A stretch of 64,000 bases of DNA from Gallionella sp. (lineage in GTDB: Bacteria; Pseudomonadota; Gammaproteobacteria; Burkholderiales; Gallionellaceae). This document shows positions 1 through 9,100 of this stretch, piece by piece (the first letter of the stretch is position 1; each line of letters starts with the position of its first letter). The stretch covers positions 310,001-374,000 of the forward strand of contig JAUXOL010000022.1 of assembly GCA_030682375.1 (NCBI GenBank), given 5' to 3'. The notes below the pieces were generated by a model. It was not told the DNA's origin. It saw nothing but the letters and a program-made list of their open reading frames with translations, and did not search any database. Both the position numbers and the translations under genes were made by a program.

Positions 1-817
1 ACGGACGCAGTTGCGATACCGCCAGTTTGTGCAGGGCGAATCTGGCCGGGTCGGGCACGCGCACTGGTACGCCTGCGCCGTACAGGAGGACGGCGGGCTG
101 GCTGTTTTCGATCAGATAGTCCATGTATTCGAGCGGCTGGGCATGGATGGATAGCTGTTCTATCCGTACTGGAAACTTGTCGGCGGGGCCGTCTCTGGTG
201 GTCAGGAATTCGACCTTGAATCCGTCGCTCGCGATCATTTCGAAGGGTTTCGCCGACGGCCTGATCTGCGACGGCAATTTGAGGCTGGGTTCTGCGCGCT
301 GCAACTCTGCGCCGATGTCGCGCGACATGCCGATCTGTATTTCCCGCTGGACGGAGAAATCCATGTCCTCAGTGCGCGAAAGGCTGGAGGCGAATGCGAC
401 GCCCAGCATGTTGCCGTAGCAGGCGAACGCGAACGAGCCGACCAATACGCCGCCACCATCGAACAATCCGGCTTTCGCCATGCTGTCTATGATCCGGGCG
501 GGCCGCCCCTTTTCCATCGTCGCGCCGCCGGCGGAGAGCATGGCCACCAGCCGCTTGCGCTCGTTCAGGATATTGGCGGCATCGGCCTTCGCGAGTCTCG
601 CTGTTTCGATTCTGGCGAGGAGTTCCGGTGTTTCCCTGCCGACGAATATTTGCCTGCGCTGGCCGGAGACCTGCGGTGTCTGAAAGTACCAGTAGGTCAT
701 GCCCTTGACCGATTTGGATACGAACGATCCGCCCGGTTCGAGCGCGATGCTGTCCATGACCTTCTGCTGGAGATCGGCATACAGGGTGGCGCAGTTGTCG
801 GGGAGGCGGCTGGTCAT
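1..817 (-). CDS. GSU2403-type nucleotidyltransferase-fold protein (3' end outside window)
   Basis: Open frame that starts at 817 and runs off the left edge, so only the first 272 residues are visible. The middle of the protein carries a nucleotidyltransferase signature: GS at residues 127-128 within VLVGSFAFACYG, followed by the acidic pair in TEDMDFSV (D151, D153), with a later acidic strand VEFLTT (E204) that could give the third metal ligand. This order resembles the NTP_transf_8 / GSU2403 family, whose substrate is not known. The N-terminal 110 residues are helical and charged. No recognisable Shine-Dalgarno precedes the ATG. The gene lies directly behind a perfect inverted repeat at 819-851 that probably controls it. 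It is transcribed away from the amt operon and has no visible partner gene. Family call is from motif reading only. Confidence 0.7.
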   Translation of the reverse strand, partial: MTSRLPDNCATLYADLQQKVMDSIALEPGGSFVSKSVKGMTYWYFQTPQVSGQRRQIFVGRETPELLARIETARLAKADAANILNERKRLVAMLSAGGATMEKGRPARIIDSMAKAGLFDGGGVLVGSFAFACYGNMLGVAFASSLSRTEDMDFSVQREIQIGMSRDIGAELQRAEPSLKLPSQIRPSAKPFEMIASDGFKVEFLTTRDGPADKFPVRIEQLSIHAQPLEYMDYLIENSQPAVLLYGAGVPVRVPDPARFALHKLAVSQLRP

Positions 818-818
818 G

Positions 819-851
819 GTTATACTCAGATTTATTTAGAGTGAGTATAAC
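819..851 (-). promoter_or_regulatory. Perfect 10-bp inverted repeat with -10-like TATACT, upstream of the nucleotidyltransferase gene
   Basis: The arms GTTATACTCA (819-828) and TGAGTATAAC (842-851) are exact reverse complements separated by 13 bases. The distal arm, read on the minus strand, contains TATACT, a good -10 hexamer about 27 bases before the ATG at 817; no convincing -35 is seen. The repeat ends immediately before the start codon. This arrangement suggests an operator for an autoregulator or a DNA-binding partner. It lacks the T-tract and GC-rich stem of a terminator. Confidence 0.6.
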
Positions 852-930
852 TCTATCTGCCAGATGGAATATGCGCAATCGCTAACGCCTCACCTGAAAT
901 GAAAGCCTATATATTTTCCCGCCGCCCAAT

Positions 931-954
931 AAAAAAGGGCACCTTGCGGTGCCC
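931..954 (-). terminator. Rho-independent terminator of amt
   Basis: Stem GGGCACC (937-943) and GGTGCCC (948-954) with a four-base loop. Read on the minus strand it is followed by six T residues (931-936). It lies about 90 bases after the amt stop codon and closes the porin-glnK-amt operon. A second short hairpin, GAGAGC/GCTCTC near 961-978, lies between it and the stop. Confidence 0.85.
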
Positions 955-1041
955 TGAAAAGAGAGCTTTGAAGCTCTCGGGAGGAGAGGAATCCTTTTTC
1001 TCCCGCCCCCTCCATGAATCCGGAGAGGGCTTGGAGAGTGC

Positions 1042-2538
1042 TTACGAGTTGTAAGCGCGCTCGCCGTGGCTGGTGGTGTCCAGACCTTCGCGTTCGTCTT
1101 CTTCCTTGACGCGCAGGCCGATGGTCAGGTCCACGATCTTGTAGCAGATGAAGGCGGCTACGCCGGACCAGATCACCGAGGTCAGCACAGCCTGTGTTTG
1201 TATCCACAGTTGCGAGCTGATCGTGGTGTCGACGATGGTGTTGTTGACGTAGTCGATGATGCCGGTGCCGCCCATGCTCCAGGTGTTGAACACGCCGGTG
1301 AGCAGCGCGCCCAAAATACCGCCCAGAGCGTGGATGCCGAATACGTCCAGCGCATCGTCCGCACCCAGCATCTTCTTCAGACCGGTCACGCCCCAGAAGC
1401 AGACGATACCTGCCAGTGCGCCGATGACCAGACCGCCGCCGATGCCGACCCAGCCGCAGGCCGGGGTGATGGCGACCAGACCGGCAACTGCACCGGAGGC
1501 CGCACCCAGCAGGCTGGGCTTGCCCTTCAGCATCCATTCGCATGCCAGCCAGGTCAGCACTGCGGCAGCAGTAGCGAACAGGGTGTTAGCGAAGGCCAGG
1601 GTAGCCGTGCCGCCCGCTTCCAGCGCAGAGCCTGCGTTGAAACCGAACCAGCCCACCCACAGCAACGATGCACCGATCATGGTCATCACCAGATTGTGCG
1701 GAGCCATCGGCTCTTTGCCGTAACCGATACGCTTGCCCACCAGGTACGCGCCCACCAGACCGGCTACACCGGCGTTGATGTGCACCACGGTGCCGCCTGC
1801 GAAGTCCAGCGCGCCCTTCTGGAACAGCCAGCCGGATGCAGCAACTGCAGCAGCAGCGGCATCAGCATCGGTGAACGCATCCGGGCCGGGCCAGAACCAG
1901 ACCATGTGTGCGATCGGCAGGTAGCTGAAGGTGAACCACAGTGCGGAGAACAGCAGCACGGCGGAGAACTTCATGCGCTCGGCGAAACCGCCCACGATCA
2001 GCGCCACGGTGATGGCAGCGAAGGTGGCCTGGAAGGCGACGAAGGCGAACTCGGGAATCACTACGCCCTTGCTGAACGTGGCCGCATTGGCGACTGCACC
2101 GGTGACCGGATCGTAGATGCCGGACAGGAACAGACGATCGAAGCCGCCGATGAACGCGTTGCCGGTGGTGAATGCCAGCGAGTAGCCGTAAACCGCCCAC
2201 AGCACGGCGATCAGCGCGAAGATGCTGAACACCTGCATCAGGATGGACAGCATGTTCTTGCTGCGCACCAGACCGCCGTAGAACAGCGCGAGGCCGGGGA
2301 TGGACATCATGATCACCAGCAATGTCGAGCTGAGCATGAAGGCCGTATCGCCCTTGTTGGGAGTCGGTGCGGGAGCAGCTTCCGCAACGGCAACTTCTGG
2401 AGCGGCGGCTTCGACGGCCGGAGCCGCCTCGACCACTGCGGAGACAGCCTCTGCAACGGCTACCGCTTCTTCGGCTTGGGCGACGGATACGCCGCACAGC
2501 GCGAACAGCAAGGCAAAGAGTACGAACAATTTTTTCAT
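1042..2538 (-). CDS. amtB: Ammonium transporter AmtB
   Basis: Amt/Rh/MEP family channel of 498 residues that moves ammonium across the inner membrane. A cleavable signal peptide (about residues 1-22, ending AQAEE) is followed by an unusual Ala/Glu/Val/Pro-rich stretch to about residue 60. The hydrophobic core begins with DTAFMLSSTLLVIMM and has about eleven membrane spans. Recognisable Amt segments include PGLALFYGGLVRSKN, DFAGGTVVHINAG and the C-terminal HALGGILGALLTGVF. GGAG lies just before the ATG. The gene follows glnK by 10 bases, the usual glnK-amtB pair in which uridylylation-controlled GlnK plugs the channel. Expression is likely nitrogen-controlled through the sigma-54 promoter ahead of the operon. 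Confidence 0.96.
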   Translation of the reverse strand: MKKLFVLFALLFALCGVSVAQAEEAVAVAEAVSAVVEAAPAVEAAAPEVAVAEAAPAPTPNKGDTAFMLSSTLLVIMMSIPGLALFYGGLVRSKNMLSILMQVFSIFALIAVLWAVYGYSLAFTTGNAFIGGFDRLFLSGIYDPVTGAVANAATFSKGVVIPEFAFVAFQATFAAITVALIVGGFAERMKFSAVLLFSALWFTFSYLPIAHMVWFWPGPDAFTDADAAAAAVAASGWLFQKGALDFAGGTVVHINAGVAGLVGAYLVGKRIGYGKEPMAPHNLVMTMIGASLLWVGWFGFNAGSALEAGGTATLAFANTLFATAAAVLTWLACEWMLKGKPSLLGAASGAVAGLVAITPACGWVGIGGGLVIGALAGIVCFWGVTGLKKMLGADDALDVFGIHALGGILGALLTGVFNTWSMGGTGIIDYVNNTIVDTTISSQLWIQTQAVLTSVIWSGVAAFICYKIVDLTIGLRVKEEDEREGLDTTSHGERAYNS

Positions 2539-2548
2539 GGTGCTCTCC

Positions 2549-2932
<384 letters not shown>

Positions 2933-3715
2933 TTAGAACGCGTGGGTCACCGACAGGGCAGCCGTGCCCTTAGCCCAATCGCCGCCGTTCGCCGGATAGG
3001 TGTAGAACGGGCTGGCGTTGGTGTCGGTATAAGCCAGGCCGATCACATAACCGCCGATGTCCTTGGACACGCTCAACTTGTAGTCGGTATAAGTCGGGCT
3101 GTTCGCGAACGCTGCGGCAGCCGTGCCCCTGTAGGTTTGCTTGCCGATGTGCGCGCCAACGGTGAAGCCGCTATCGCCGACCGGAACGCTGGCATTCAGC
3201 TCGAAGTAGTTGGTGCCAGATGCGCCCGGCACGGTCAGGAACTGGCCCAGGCCGTAGGAGTACTTCGCGGTCAGCCACTTGTAGCCGATTGCGCCGTAGA
3301 TCTCGTCGGTGTCGGCCTTGGCGAAACCGCCCACGGCGTTCTCGGTGTAGTTACCGAGGTAGTTGTAGCGAACGAAGCCGACGTCATAGGTGAAGTCTTC
3401 GGCGAAGCTGTTGCGGAAACCGAAATAGGTGTCCAGCTCCATCGTCACGCTGCCGGTCGCAACCGCGCCGCTGTCGGCGATCCAGCTGACGTTGGAACCC
3501 CACATGCCAGCATACAGGCCGCTGGCGTGCGAGTAGTCGATGCCGCCCTGCACTGCCGGGTTGTGCGAAGTCTGCGCGATGCCGCGGAAGATGTAGTCGG
3601 TGGTGAAGCCGACGTTCGCGCTCACGGTGTGCGGGGAAGCCGCTTCGGCCAGCGCCACGCCGGGGACAGCCAGTGCAGCCAACATCAGGGAGTTCAACAG
3701 TTTGGTCTTCATCAT
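2933..3715 (-). CDS. TorF-family putative outer-membrane porin
   Basis: A 260-residue protein with a signal peptide (MMKTKLLNSLMLAALAVPGVALAEA) and a mature part of alternating amphipathic strands rich in aromatic and Gly residues, ending in the beta-barrel-like IALSVTHAF-type Phe terminus (here ALSVTHAF). The N-terminal motif SANVGFTTDYIFRGIAQTSHNPAVQGGIDY is typical of the TIGR02001/TorF family. These proteins are often found directly before glnK-amtB in betaproteobacteria. The inferred role is passage of ammonium or another nitrogen solute through the outer membrane, but substrate is not shown. AAGGAAAC precedes two adjacent ATG codons (3715, 3712); either could start. It is the first gene of a sigma-54-driven operon. 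Confidence 0.85.
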   Translation of the reverse strand: MMKTKLLNSLMLAALAVPGVALAEAASPHTVSANVGFTTDYIFRGIAQTSHNPAVQGGIDYSHASGLYAGMWGSNVSWIADSGAVATGSVTMELDTYFGFRNSFAEDFTYDVGFVRYNYLGNYTENAVGGFAKADTDEIYGAIGYKWLTAKYSYGLGQFLTVPGASGTNYFELNASVPVGDSGFTVGAHIGKQTYRGTAAAAFANSPTYTDYKLSVSKDIGGYVIGLAYTDTNASPFYTYPANGGDWAKGTAALSVTHAF

Positions 3716-3766
3716 GTTTCCTTTCGTAGATTAATAACGGGATAACAGTATCCGCACCTCCTACAC

Positions 3767-3782
3767 AGCAGGATGCGTGCCA
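3767..3782 (-). promoter_or_regulatory. Sigma-54 (RpoN) promoter of the porin-glnK-amtB operon
   Basis: Read on the minus strand the site is TGGCACGCATCCTGCT, against the consensus TGGCACG-N4-TTGCW. It keeps the invariant GG and GC with exactly 10 bases between them; one mismatch in the -12 element. Transcription would begin near 3757, giving a leader of about 40 bases before the porin start. An NtrC-type site lies about 100 bases upstream at 3876-3892, the usual enhancer distance. A weak IHF-like match sits between them near 3804-3816. Confidence 0.85.
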
Positions 3783-3830
3783 GCAAAAATATACTCTTTA
3801 TTTCAATATGTTGCGATTTACCCCGCGGAA

Positions 3831-3850
3831 CATGCACGATTCCGTGCATG
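3831..3850. promoter_or_regulatory. Palindrome CATGCACG-N4-CGTGCATG, possible second activator site
   Basis: Perfect 8-bp inverted repeat between the sigma-54 promoter and the better NtrC site. The core TGCAC/GTGCA resembles an NtrC half-site pair, but the spacing is one base shorter than in classical NtrC sites, so its status as an NtrC site is uncertain. Confidence 0.45.
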
Positions 3851-3875
3851 TTCATGGTGCGAGCCGGGGTGCCGT

Positions 3876-3892
3876 CGCACCCATTAGGTGCA
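3876..3892. promoter_or_regulatory. NtrC-binding site (enhancer)
   Basis: CGCACCCATTAGGTGCA contains GCACC-N5-GGTGC, a full match to the NtrC consensus GCACY-N5-RGTGC. It is located about 100 bp upstream of the sigma-54 promoter at 3767-3782, fitting enhancer-type activation by the NtrC protein encoded at 13047-14444. Confidence 0.8.
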
Positions 3893-3975
3893 GAGGGTGT
3901 TCGGGTCAAAGAACCTATTTCGGCAGGTCCTAAGTTGCTACACTTCGCGCTGCATCGCACACAGGAGGAACCACC

Positions 3976-4212
3976 ATGCTGAACCAGAAATTTTTCGAGG
4001 ACATGTCGTCCAAGCTGAACGAGGCCGTCGCCAACAGCCCGGCCAAGGATTTCGAGAAGAATGCGCGCGCCTTGTTGGCGCAGGGCTTCGCGAAGCTGGA
4101 CCTGGTGACGCGCGAGGAATTCGACGTCCAGGCACTAGTGCTGGCGCGCGCGCGCGAACAGCTCACCGCGCTGGAAGCACGCGTCGCGGAACTGGAAGCG
4201 CAGCGCAAGTGA
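3976..4212 (+). CDS. ubiK: Ubiquinone biosynthesis accessory factor UbiK (YqiC/BMFP family)
   Basis: Small 78-residue protein of the BMFP/YqiC family: a helical N-terminal part (MLNQKFFEDMSSKLNEAV) and a C-terminal coiled coil (LARAREQLTALEARVAELEAQ) that forms the trimer in known members. UbiK acts with UbiJ in aerobic ubiquinone biosynthesis at the membrane. GGAGG lies eight bases before the ATG. It is divergent from the porin-glnK-amt operon and is followed by comM, a common betaproteobacterial order. Confidence 0.88.
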   Translation: MLNQKFFEDMSSKLNEAVANSPAKDFEKNARALLAQGFAKLDLVTREEFDVQALVLARAREQLTALEARVAELEAQRK

Positions 4213-4231
4213 TATGAGCCCCGCCGGGTTC

Positions 4232-4260
4232 GTAGGTCGGGCTTTGCCCGACAGACCTAC
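4232..4260. repeat. Palindromic intergenic repeat, GTCGGGC-TTT-GCCCGAC core
   Basis: GTCGGGC (4236-4242), TTT, GCCCGAC (4246-4252) form a perfect 7-bp hairpin flanked by GTAGG and CCTAC. The same core in the opposite orientation occurs at 12983-12999 downstream of mpl, so it is a dispersed element. It lies between ubiK and comM. Confidence 0.7.
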
Positions 4261-4281
4261 GGCTAATTCAAGGCCATACGT

Positions 4282-5778
4282 ATGAGCCTCGCGGTCCTGT
4301 ATAGCCGCGCCCTCTCCGGCATGGAAGCCGCGCTGGTCACCGTCGAGGTGCATCTCGCCAACGGCCTGCCCAGCTTCACCATCGTCGGCCTGCCGGAAAC
4401 CGAAGTGAAGGAAAGCAAGGACCGCGTGCGCGCCGCCTTGCAGAACTGCCAGTTCGAGTTCCCCGCCCGCCGCATCACCGTCAATTTAGCACCCGCCGAC
4501 CTGCCCAAGGAAAGCGGGCGTTTCGATCTGCCCATCGCGCTGGGCATACTCGCCGCATCGGGACAGATACCCGCCAATAAACTGAACGAATACGAGTTCG
4601 CCGGGGAACTCGCGCTGACCGGCGAGTTGCGTCCGATACGCGGCGCACTGGCGATGACTTATCGCGCGGTGAACGACGGTCGCGCCTTCATGCTGCCGCA
4701 GGCGAACGCCGCCGAGGCCGCGCTGGTCGAAGATGCGACGGTGTACCAAGCGAACTCGCTGCTGCAGGTCGCCGCGCATCTCGCCGGGCGCGAGGCGATG
4801 ACGCCTTACTCCGGCGAGCCGCAGGCGAAAGTCCCGCATTACCCGGACATGGGAGAAGTGAAAGGCCAGGCTCAGGCCAAGCGCGCGCTGGAGATTGCCG
4901 CAGCCGGCGGCCACAGCGTGCTGATGGTCGGCCCGCCGGGCACCGGCAAATCCATGCTGGCCGCGCGCTTCCCCGGCATCCTGCCGCAGATGACCCAGCA
5001 GGAGGCGTTGGAGAGCGCCGCAGTGCAGTCGCTGGACGGCAATTTCGACACGTCGAAATGGAAGACCCGCCCCTACAGAGCTCCGCACCATACGGCTTCC
5101 GGCGTGGCGCTGGTCGGCGGCGGCAGCAATCCTCGCCCCGGCGAGGTATCGATGGCGCTGCATGGCGTGCTGTTTCTCGACGAACTCCCGGAGTTCGACC
5201 GCAGCGTGCTGGAGGTACTGCGCGAGCCGCTGGAGTCGGGTCGCATCACGATCTCTCGTGCGGCGCGGCGCGCCGATTTCCCCGCGCAGTTCCAGTTGGT
5301 CGCGGCGATGAACCCCTGCCCCTGCGGCTATCTCGGCCACTACAACGGCAAGTGCCGTTGCACGCCGGACCAGATTTCGCGCTACCGCAGCAAGATTTCC
5401 GGCCCGCTGCTGGACCGCATCGACATCCAGATCGAGGTGCCCGTGGTGCCGCAGGACGACCTGTTCGACAAGGCCGACGGCGAATCCAGCGCGACGCTGC
5501 AAGCCCGCGTCGAGGCCGCGCGGCAGCGCCAGCTCGTCCGCCAGGACAAGGCCAATGCGCAACTCGCGGTCGGCGAGATCGACGTGATGTGCGCGCCCGA
5601 CGCGCAGGGCGAAACCTTGTTACGCCAGGCGATCACCAAGCTGGGCCTGTCCGCGCGCGCCTATCACCGCGTGCTCAAGGTCGCCCGCACCATCGCCGAT
5701 CTGGAAGGCAGCCCCAACATCCAGAGCAAACATATCGCCGAGGCAGTGCAGTACCGGCGCATGGATAAGCAGATTTGA
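4282..5778 (+). CDS. comM: ComM/YifB family AAA+ ATPase (Mg-chelatase-like)
   Basis: A 498-residue protein matching the full length of the YifB/ComM family. The N-terminal lon-protease-like domain begins SLAVLYSRALSGMEAALVTVEVHLANG. It is followed by the Mg-chelatase-type AAA+ domain with Walker A GPPGTGKS at residues 217-224 and Walker B LFLDELPEF, then the Cys-containing MNPCPCGYLGH segment and a C-terminal helical domain (LGLSARAYHRVLKVARTIADLEG). Characterised members are hexameric helicases that promote branch migration during integration of transforming DNA. A dprA homologue at 54130-55212 fits this pathway. Confidence 0.95.
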   Translation: MSLAVLYSRALSGMEAALVTVEVHLANGLPSFTIVGLPETEVKESKDRVRAALQNCQFEFPARRITVNLAPADLPKESGRFDLPIALGILAASGQIPANKLNEYEFAGELALTGELRPIRGALAMTYRAVNDGRAFMLPQANAAEAALVEDATVYQANSLLQVAAHLAGREAMTPYSGEPQAKVPHYPDMGEVKGQAQAKRALEIAAAGGHSVLMVGPPGTGKSMLAARFPGILPQMTQQEALESAAVQSLDGNFDTSKWKTRPYRAPHHTASGVALVGGGSNPRPGEVSMALHGVLFLDELPEFDRSVLEVLREPLESGRITISRAARRADFPAQFQLVAAMNPCPCGYLGHYNGKCRCTPDQISRYRSKISGPLLDRIDIQIEVPVVPQDDLFDKADGESSATLQARVEAARQRQLVRQDKANAQLAVGEIDVMCAPDAQGETLLRQAITKLGLSARAYHRVLKVARTIADLEGSPNIQSKHIAEAVQYRRMDKQI

Positions 5779-5850
5779 ACGACGGACGAGCGCAATTTTC
5801 CCGCACTCTCTAATGCGCACACAATATGCACATCATTCATGGAAGCAATC

Positions 5851-6033
5851 ATGACCATCGCCCACTTCGATACGACCCCGCCCAAGAAAACAACCAACCT
5901 CAGCATCAATTCCAATCTAGTGCGCGAGGCGACGCAACAGCGATGGCTGGCGGAAAACGCCGCTTTCATTGCGGCATACAACAAACGCATCGAGGTGGAA
6001 GATCTGCCACTCGAGCAATACCGCACCTTCTAA
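5851..6033 (+). CDS. Shortened orphan CcdA-type antitoxin
   Basis: A 60-residue protein whose two ends match CcdA antitoxins: the N-terminal strand TTNLSINSNLVREA (DNA-binding half) and the C-terminal RWLAENAAFIAAYNKRIEVED...YRTF (toxin-binding tail). The segment that usually joins them, roughly 20 residues of the second helix and hinge, is missing, so REA runs directly into TQQRW. No CcdB-like toxin follows; the next gene is metH. GGAAG five bases before the ATG at 5851 favours this start over an in-frame ATG at 5839. It may be a decaying antitoxin or a solitary regulator/anti-addiction relic. Confidence 0.65.
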   Translation: MTIAHFDTTPPKKTTNLSINSNLVREATQQRWLAENAAFIAAYNKRIEVEDLPLEQYRTF

Positions 6034-6105
6034 CAATGCCAGCGGGGCGGGGCATCCGCGCCGTGACATGGTAAAATCCGCGCTCATTTTCTGAGCCGCA
6101 AAATC

Positions 6106-9100
6106 ATGAGCCACAAACCACACTCCATCGAACAACTCCTCCAGCAACGCATCCTAATCCTCGACGGCGCGATGGGCACCATGGTGCAGCGCTACAAGCT
6201 GACCGAGGCGGACTATCGCGGCGAGCGTTTTGCCGATTGGCCGCGCGACCTCAAGGGCAACAACGACCTGCTGGTGATCACCAGACCGGAAGTCATCAAG
6301 GCGATCCACTGCGAATACCTGGCGGCCGGCGCGGACATCATCGAGACCGACACCTTCGGCGCGAACGCGACCACGCTGAAAGCCTACGGCATGGAGTCGC
6401 TCAATTACGAACTGAACGTGGCCGGGGCGAAGCTGGCGCGCGAGGCCTGCGACGAATACGCCACCGCCGACAAACCGCGCTTCGTTGCGGGCGTGCTCGG
6501 ACCCACCGACAAGACCTGCACCATCTCGCCCGACGTGAACGATCCGGCGGCGCGCAACATCAGCTTCGACCAATTGGTGGCGGACTACTCCGATGCGACG
6601 CGCGGCCTGATGGACGGCGGCGCCGACACCATCCTGATCGAGACCATCTTCGACACGCTGAACGCCAAGGCCGCGATCTTCGCGGTGCAGTCGGTGTTCG
6701 AGGAGCGCGGCACCTCGTTGCCCATCATGATCTCCGGCACCATCACCGATGCCTCGGGTCGCACGCTCACCGGCCAGGTCACCGAAGCTTTTTACAACTC
6801 GCTCGCTCACGCCAATCCCATCTCCATCGGTCTGAACTGCGCGCTCGGCGCGGAAGAGCTGCGCCAGTACGTGGAAGAAATGTCGCGCGTCGCCAACTGC
6901 TATGTTTCCGCGCACCCGAACGCAGGCCTGCCGAATCCGCTGGCCGAATCCGGCTACGACGACACACCGGAGAACATGGCCGGTCACATCAGGGAATGGG
7001 CTTCCAGCGGCTTCCTGAACATCATCGGCGGCTGCTGCGGCACCTCGCCCGCGTTCATCAAGGCCATCGCCGAAACGGTGAAGAACATCCCGCCGCGCAA
7101 GATCCCGCAGAACCCGGTCGAGTGCCGATTGTCCGGTCTGGAGCCGTTCAACATCGGCGACGACTCGCTATTCGTCAACGTCGGCGAACGCGCCAACGTC
7201 ACCGGCTCGGCCAAGTTCAAGCGTCTGGTGCTGGAAGGAAAATACGACGAGGCGCTGGAAGTCGCCAAGCAGCAGGTCGAGACCGGCGCGCAGGTGATCG
7301 ACGTGAACATGGACGAAGCCATGCTGGACGGCGAAGCCGCGATGGTGAAGTTCCTCAACCTGATCGCCTCCGAGCCGGACATCTCCAAAGTGCCGCTGAT
7401 GATCGACTCCTCCAAGTGGAGCATCATCGAGGCGGGTCTGAAATGCGTGCAGGGCAAATCCATCGTCAACTCCATCTCGCTGAAGGAAGGCGAGGAGAAC
7501 TTCGTCAAGTACGCGACCCTCGTGCGTAAATACGGCGCGGCGGCGGTGGTGATGGCGTTCGACGAGGCGGGGCAGGCCGACACCTACCAGCGCAAGATCG
7601 AGATCTGCAAGCGCAGCTACGACATCCTGGTGAACAAGGTCGGCTTCCCGCCCGAAGACATCATCTTCGACCCGAATATTTTCGCGATCGCCACCGGCAT
7701 CGAGGAACACAACAACTACGCGGTGGACTTCATCGAGGCCTGCGCGTGGATACGCAAGAACCTGCCGTACGCCAAAATCTCCGGCGGCGTATCCAACGTG
7801 TCGTTCAGCTTCCGCGGCAACGAGCCGGTGCGCGAGGCGATCCACACCGTGTTCCTGTACCACGCGATCAAGGCGGGCATGAACATGGGCATCGTCAACG
7901 CCGGTCAACTCGGCGTGTACGAGGAAATCCCGAAGGACCTGCGCGATGCAGTGGAAGACGTGGTACTCAACCGTCATCCCGATGCGGGCGAGAAACTGGT
8001 CAAGATGGCCGAGTCGGTCAAGGGCGGCGGCAAGGAACAAGTCGAAGATCTGGAATGGCGCAAGGGTACGGTGCAGGAGCGCCTGACTCACGCGCTGGTG
8101 CGCGGCATCACCACCTTTATCGTCGAAGATACCGAAGAAGCACGCCTGCAGGCGAAGCTCCCGGTCGAAGTGATCGAAGGCCCGCTGATGACCGGCATGA
8201 ACGTGGTCGGCGACCTGTTCGGCGCGGGCAAGATGTTCCTGCCGCAAGTGGTGAAATCGGCGCGCGTGATGAAACAGGCCGTGGCGCACCTGATCCCCTA
8301 TATCGAAGCAGAGAAACTGCGCTCGGGCGACACCAGCACCAAGGGCAAGATACTGATGGCGACCGTGAAGGGCGACGTGCACGACATCGGCAAAAACATC
8401 GTCACCGTGGTGTTGCAGTGCAACAACTTCGAAGTGGTCAACATGGGCGTGATGGTTCCCTGCCAGCAGATCCTCGATGCGGCACGCGAGCACAACGTCG
8501 ACATCATCGGCCTCTCCGGCCTGATCACTCCGTCGCTGGAAGAGATGGCGCATGTGGCCAAGGAAATGGAACGCCAGGGCTTCAAGATCCCGCTGCTGAT
8601 CGGCGGCGCTACGACCTCGCGCGTACACACCGCGGTGAAGATCGAGCCGAACTACCCGAGCGGCACAGTGGTGTACGTGACCGATGCATCGCGGGCCGTG
8701 GGCGTGTGCAGCAACCTGCTGAGCAACACCACGCGCGACAGCTACATCGCCGAACTCAAAGCCGACTACCAGGCGGCGCGCGACCAGCACGAGGGCAAGA
8801 AAGGCAAGGCGAGCTATGTGTCGCTGGAAGAGGCGCGGGCGCACGGCCTGAAGACCGACTGGAAGAAAGCCACTCCGACCAAGCCCAAGCTGCTCGGTGT
8901 GCAGAAGCTGGAGAACTACCCGCTGGAAGCGCTGGTCGAGTTCATCGACTGGACCCCGTTCTTCCAGGCATGGGAACTGGCCGGACGCTATCCCAAGATA
9001 TTGCAGGACGACGTGGTCGGCGTGGAAGCGACCAAACTGTTTGCCGACGCTCAAGCCATGCTGAAGAAGATCATCAAGGAAAAGTGGCTGACCGCGAATG

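Noticed and set aside
3831..3850. Reading the CATGCACG palindrome as a definite NtrC site
   Set aside because: The half-site spacing is one base short of NtrC sites; kept only as a possible site.
6034..6105. Cobalamin or SAM/SAH riboswitch before metH
   Set aside because: Only 72 bases are available and no pseudoknot or B12-box-like sequence is visible.
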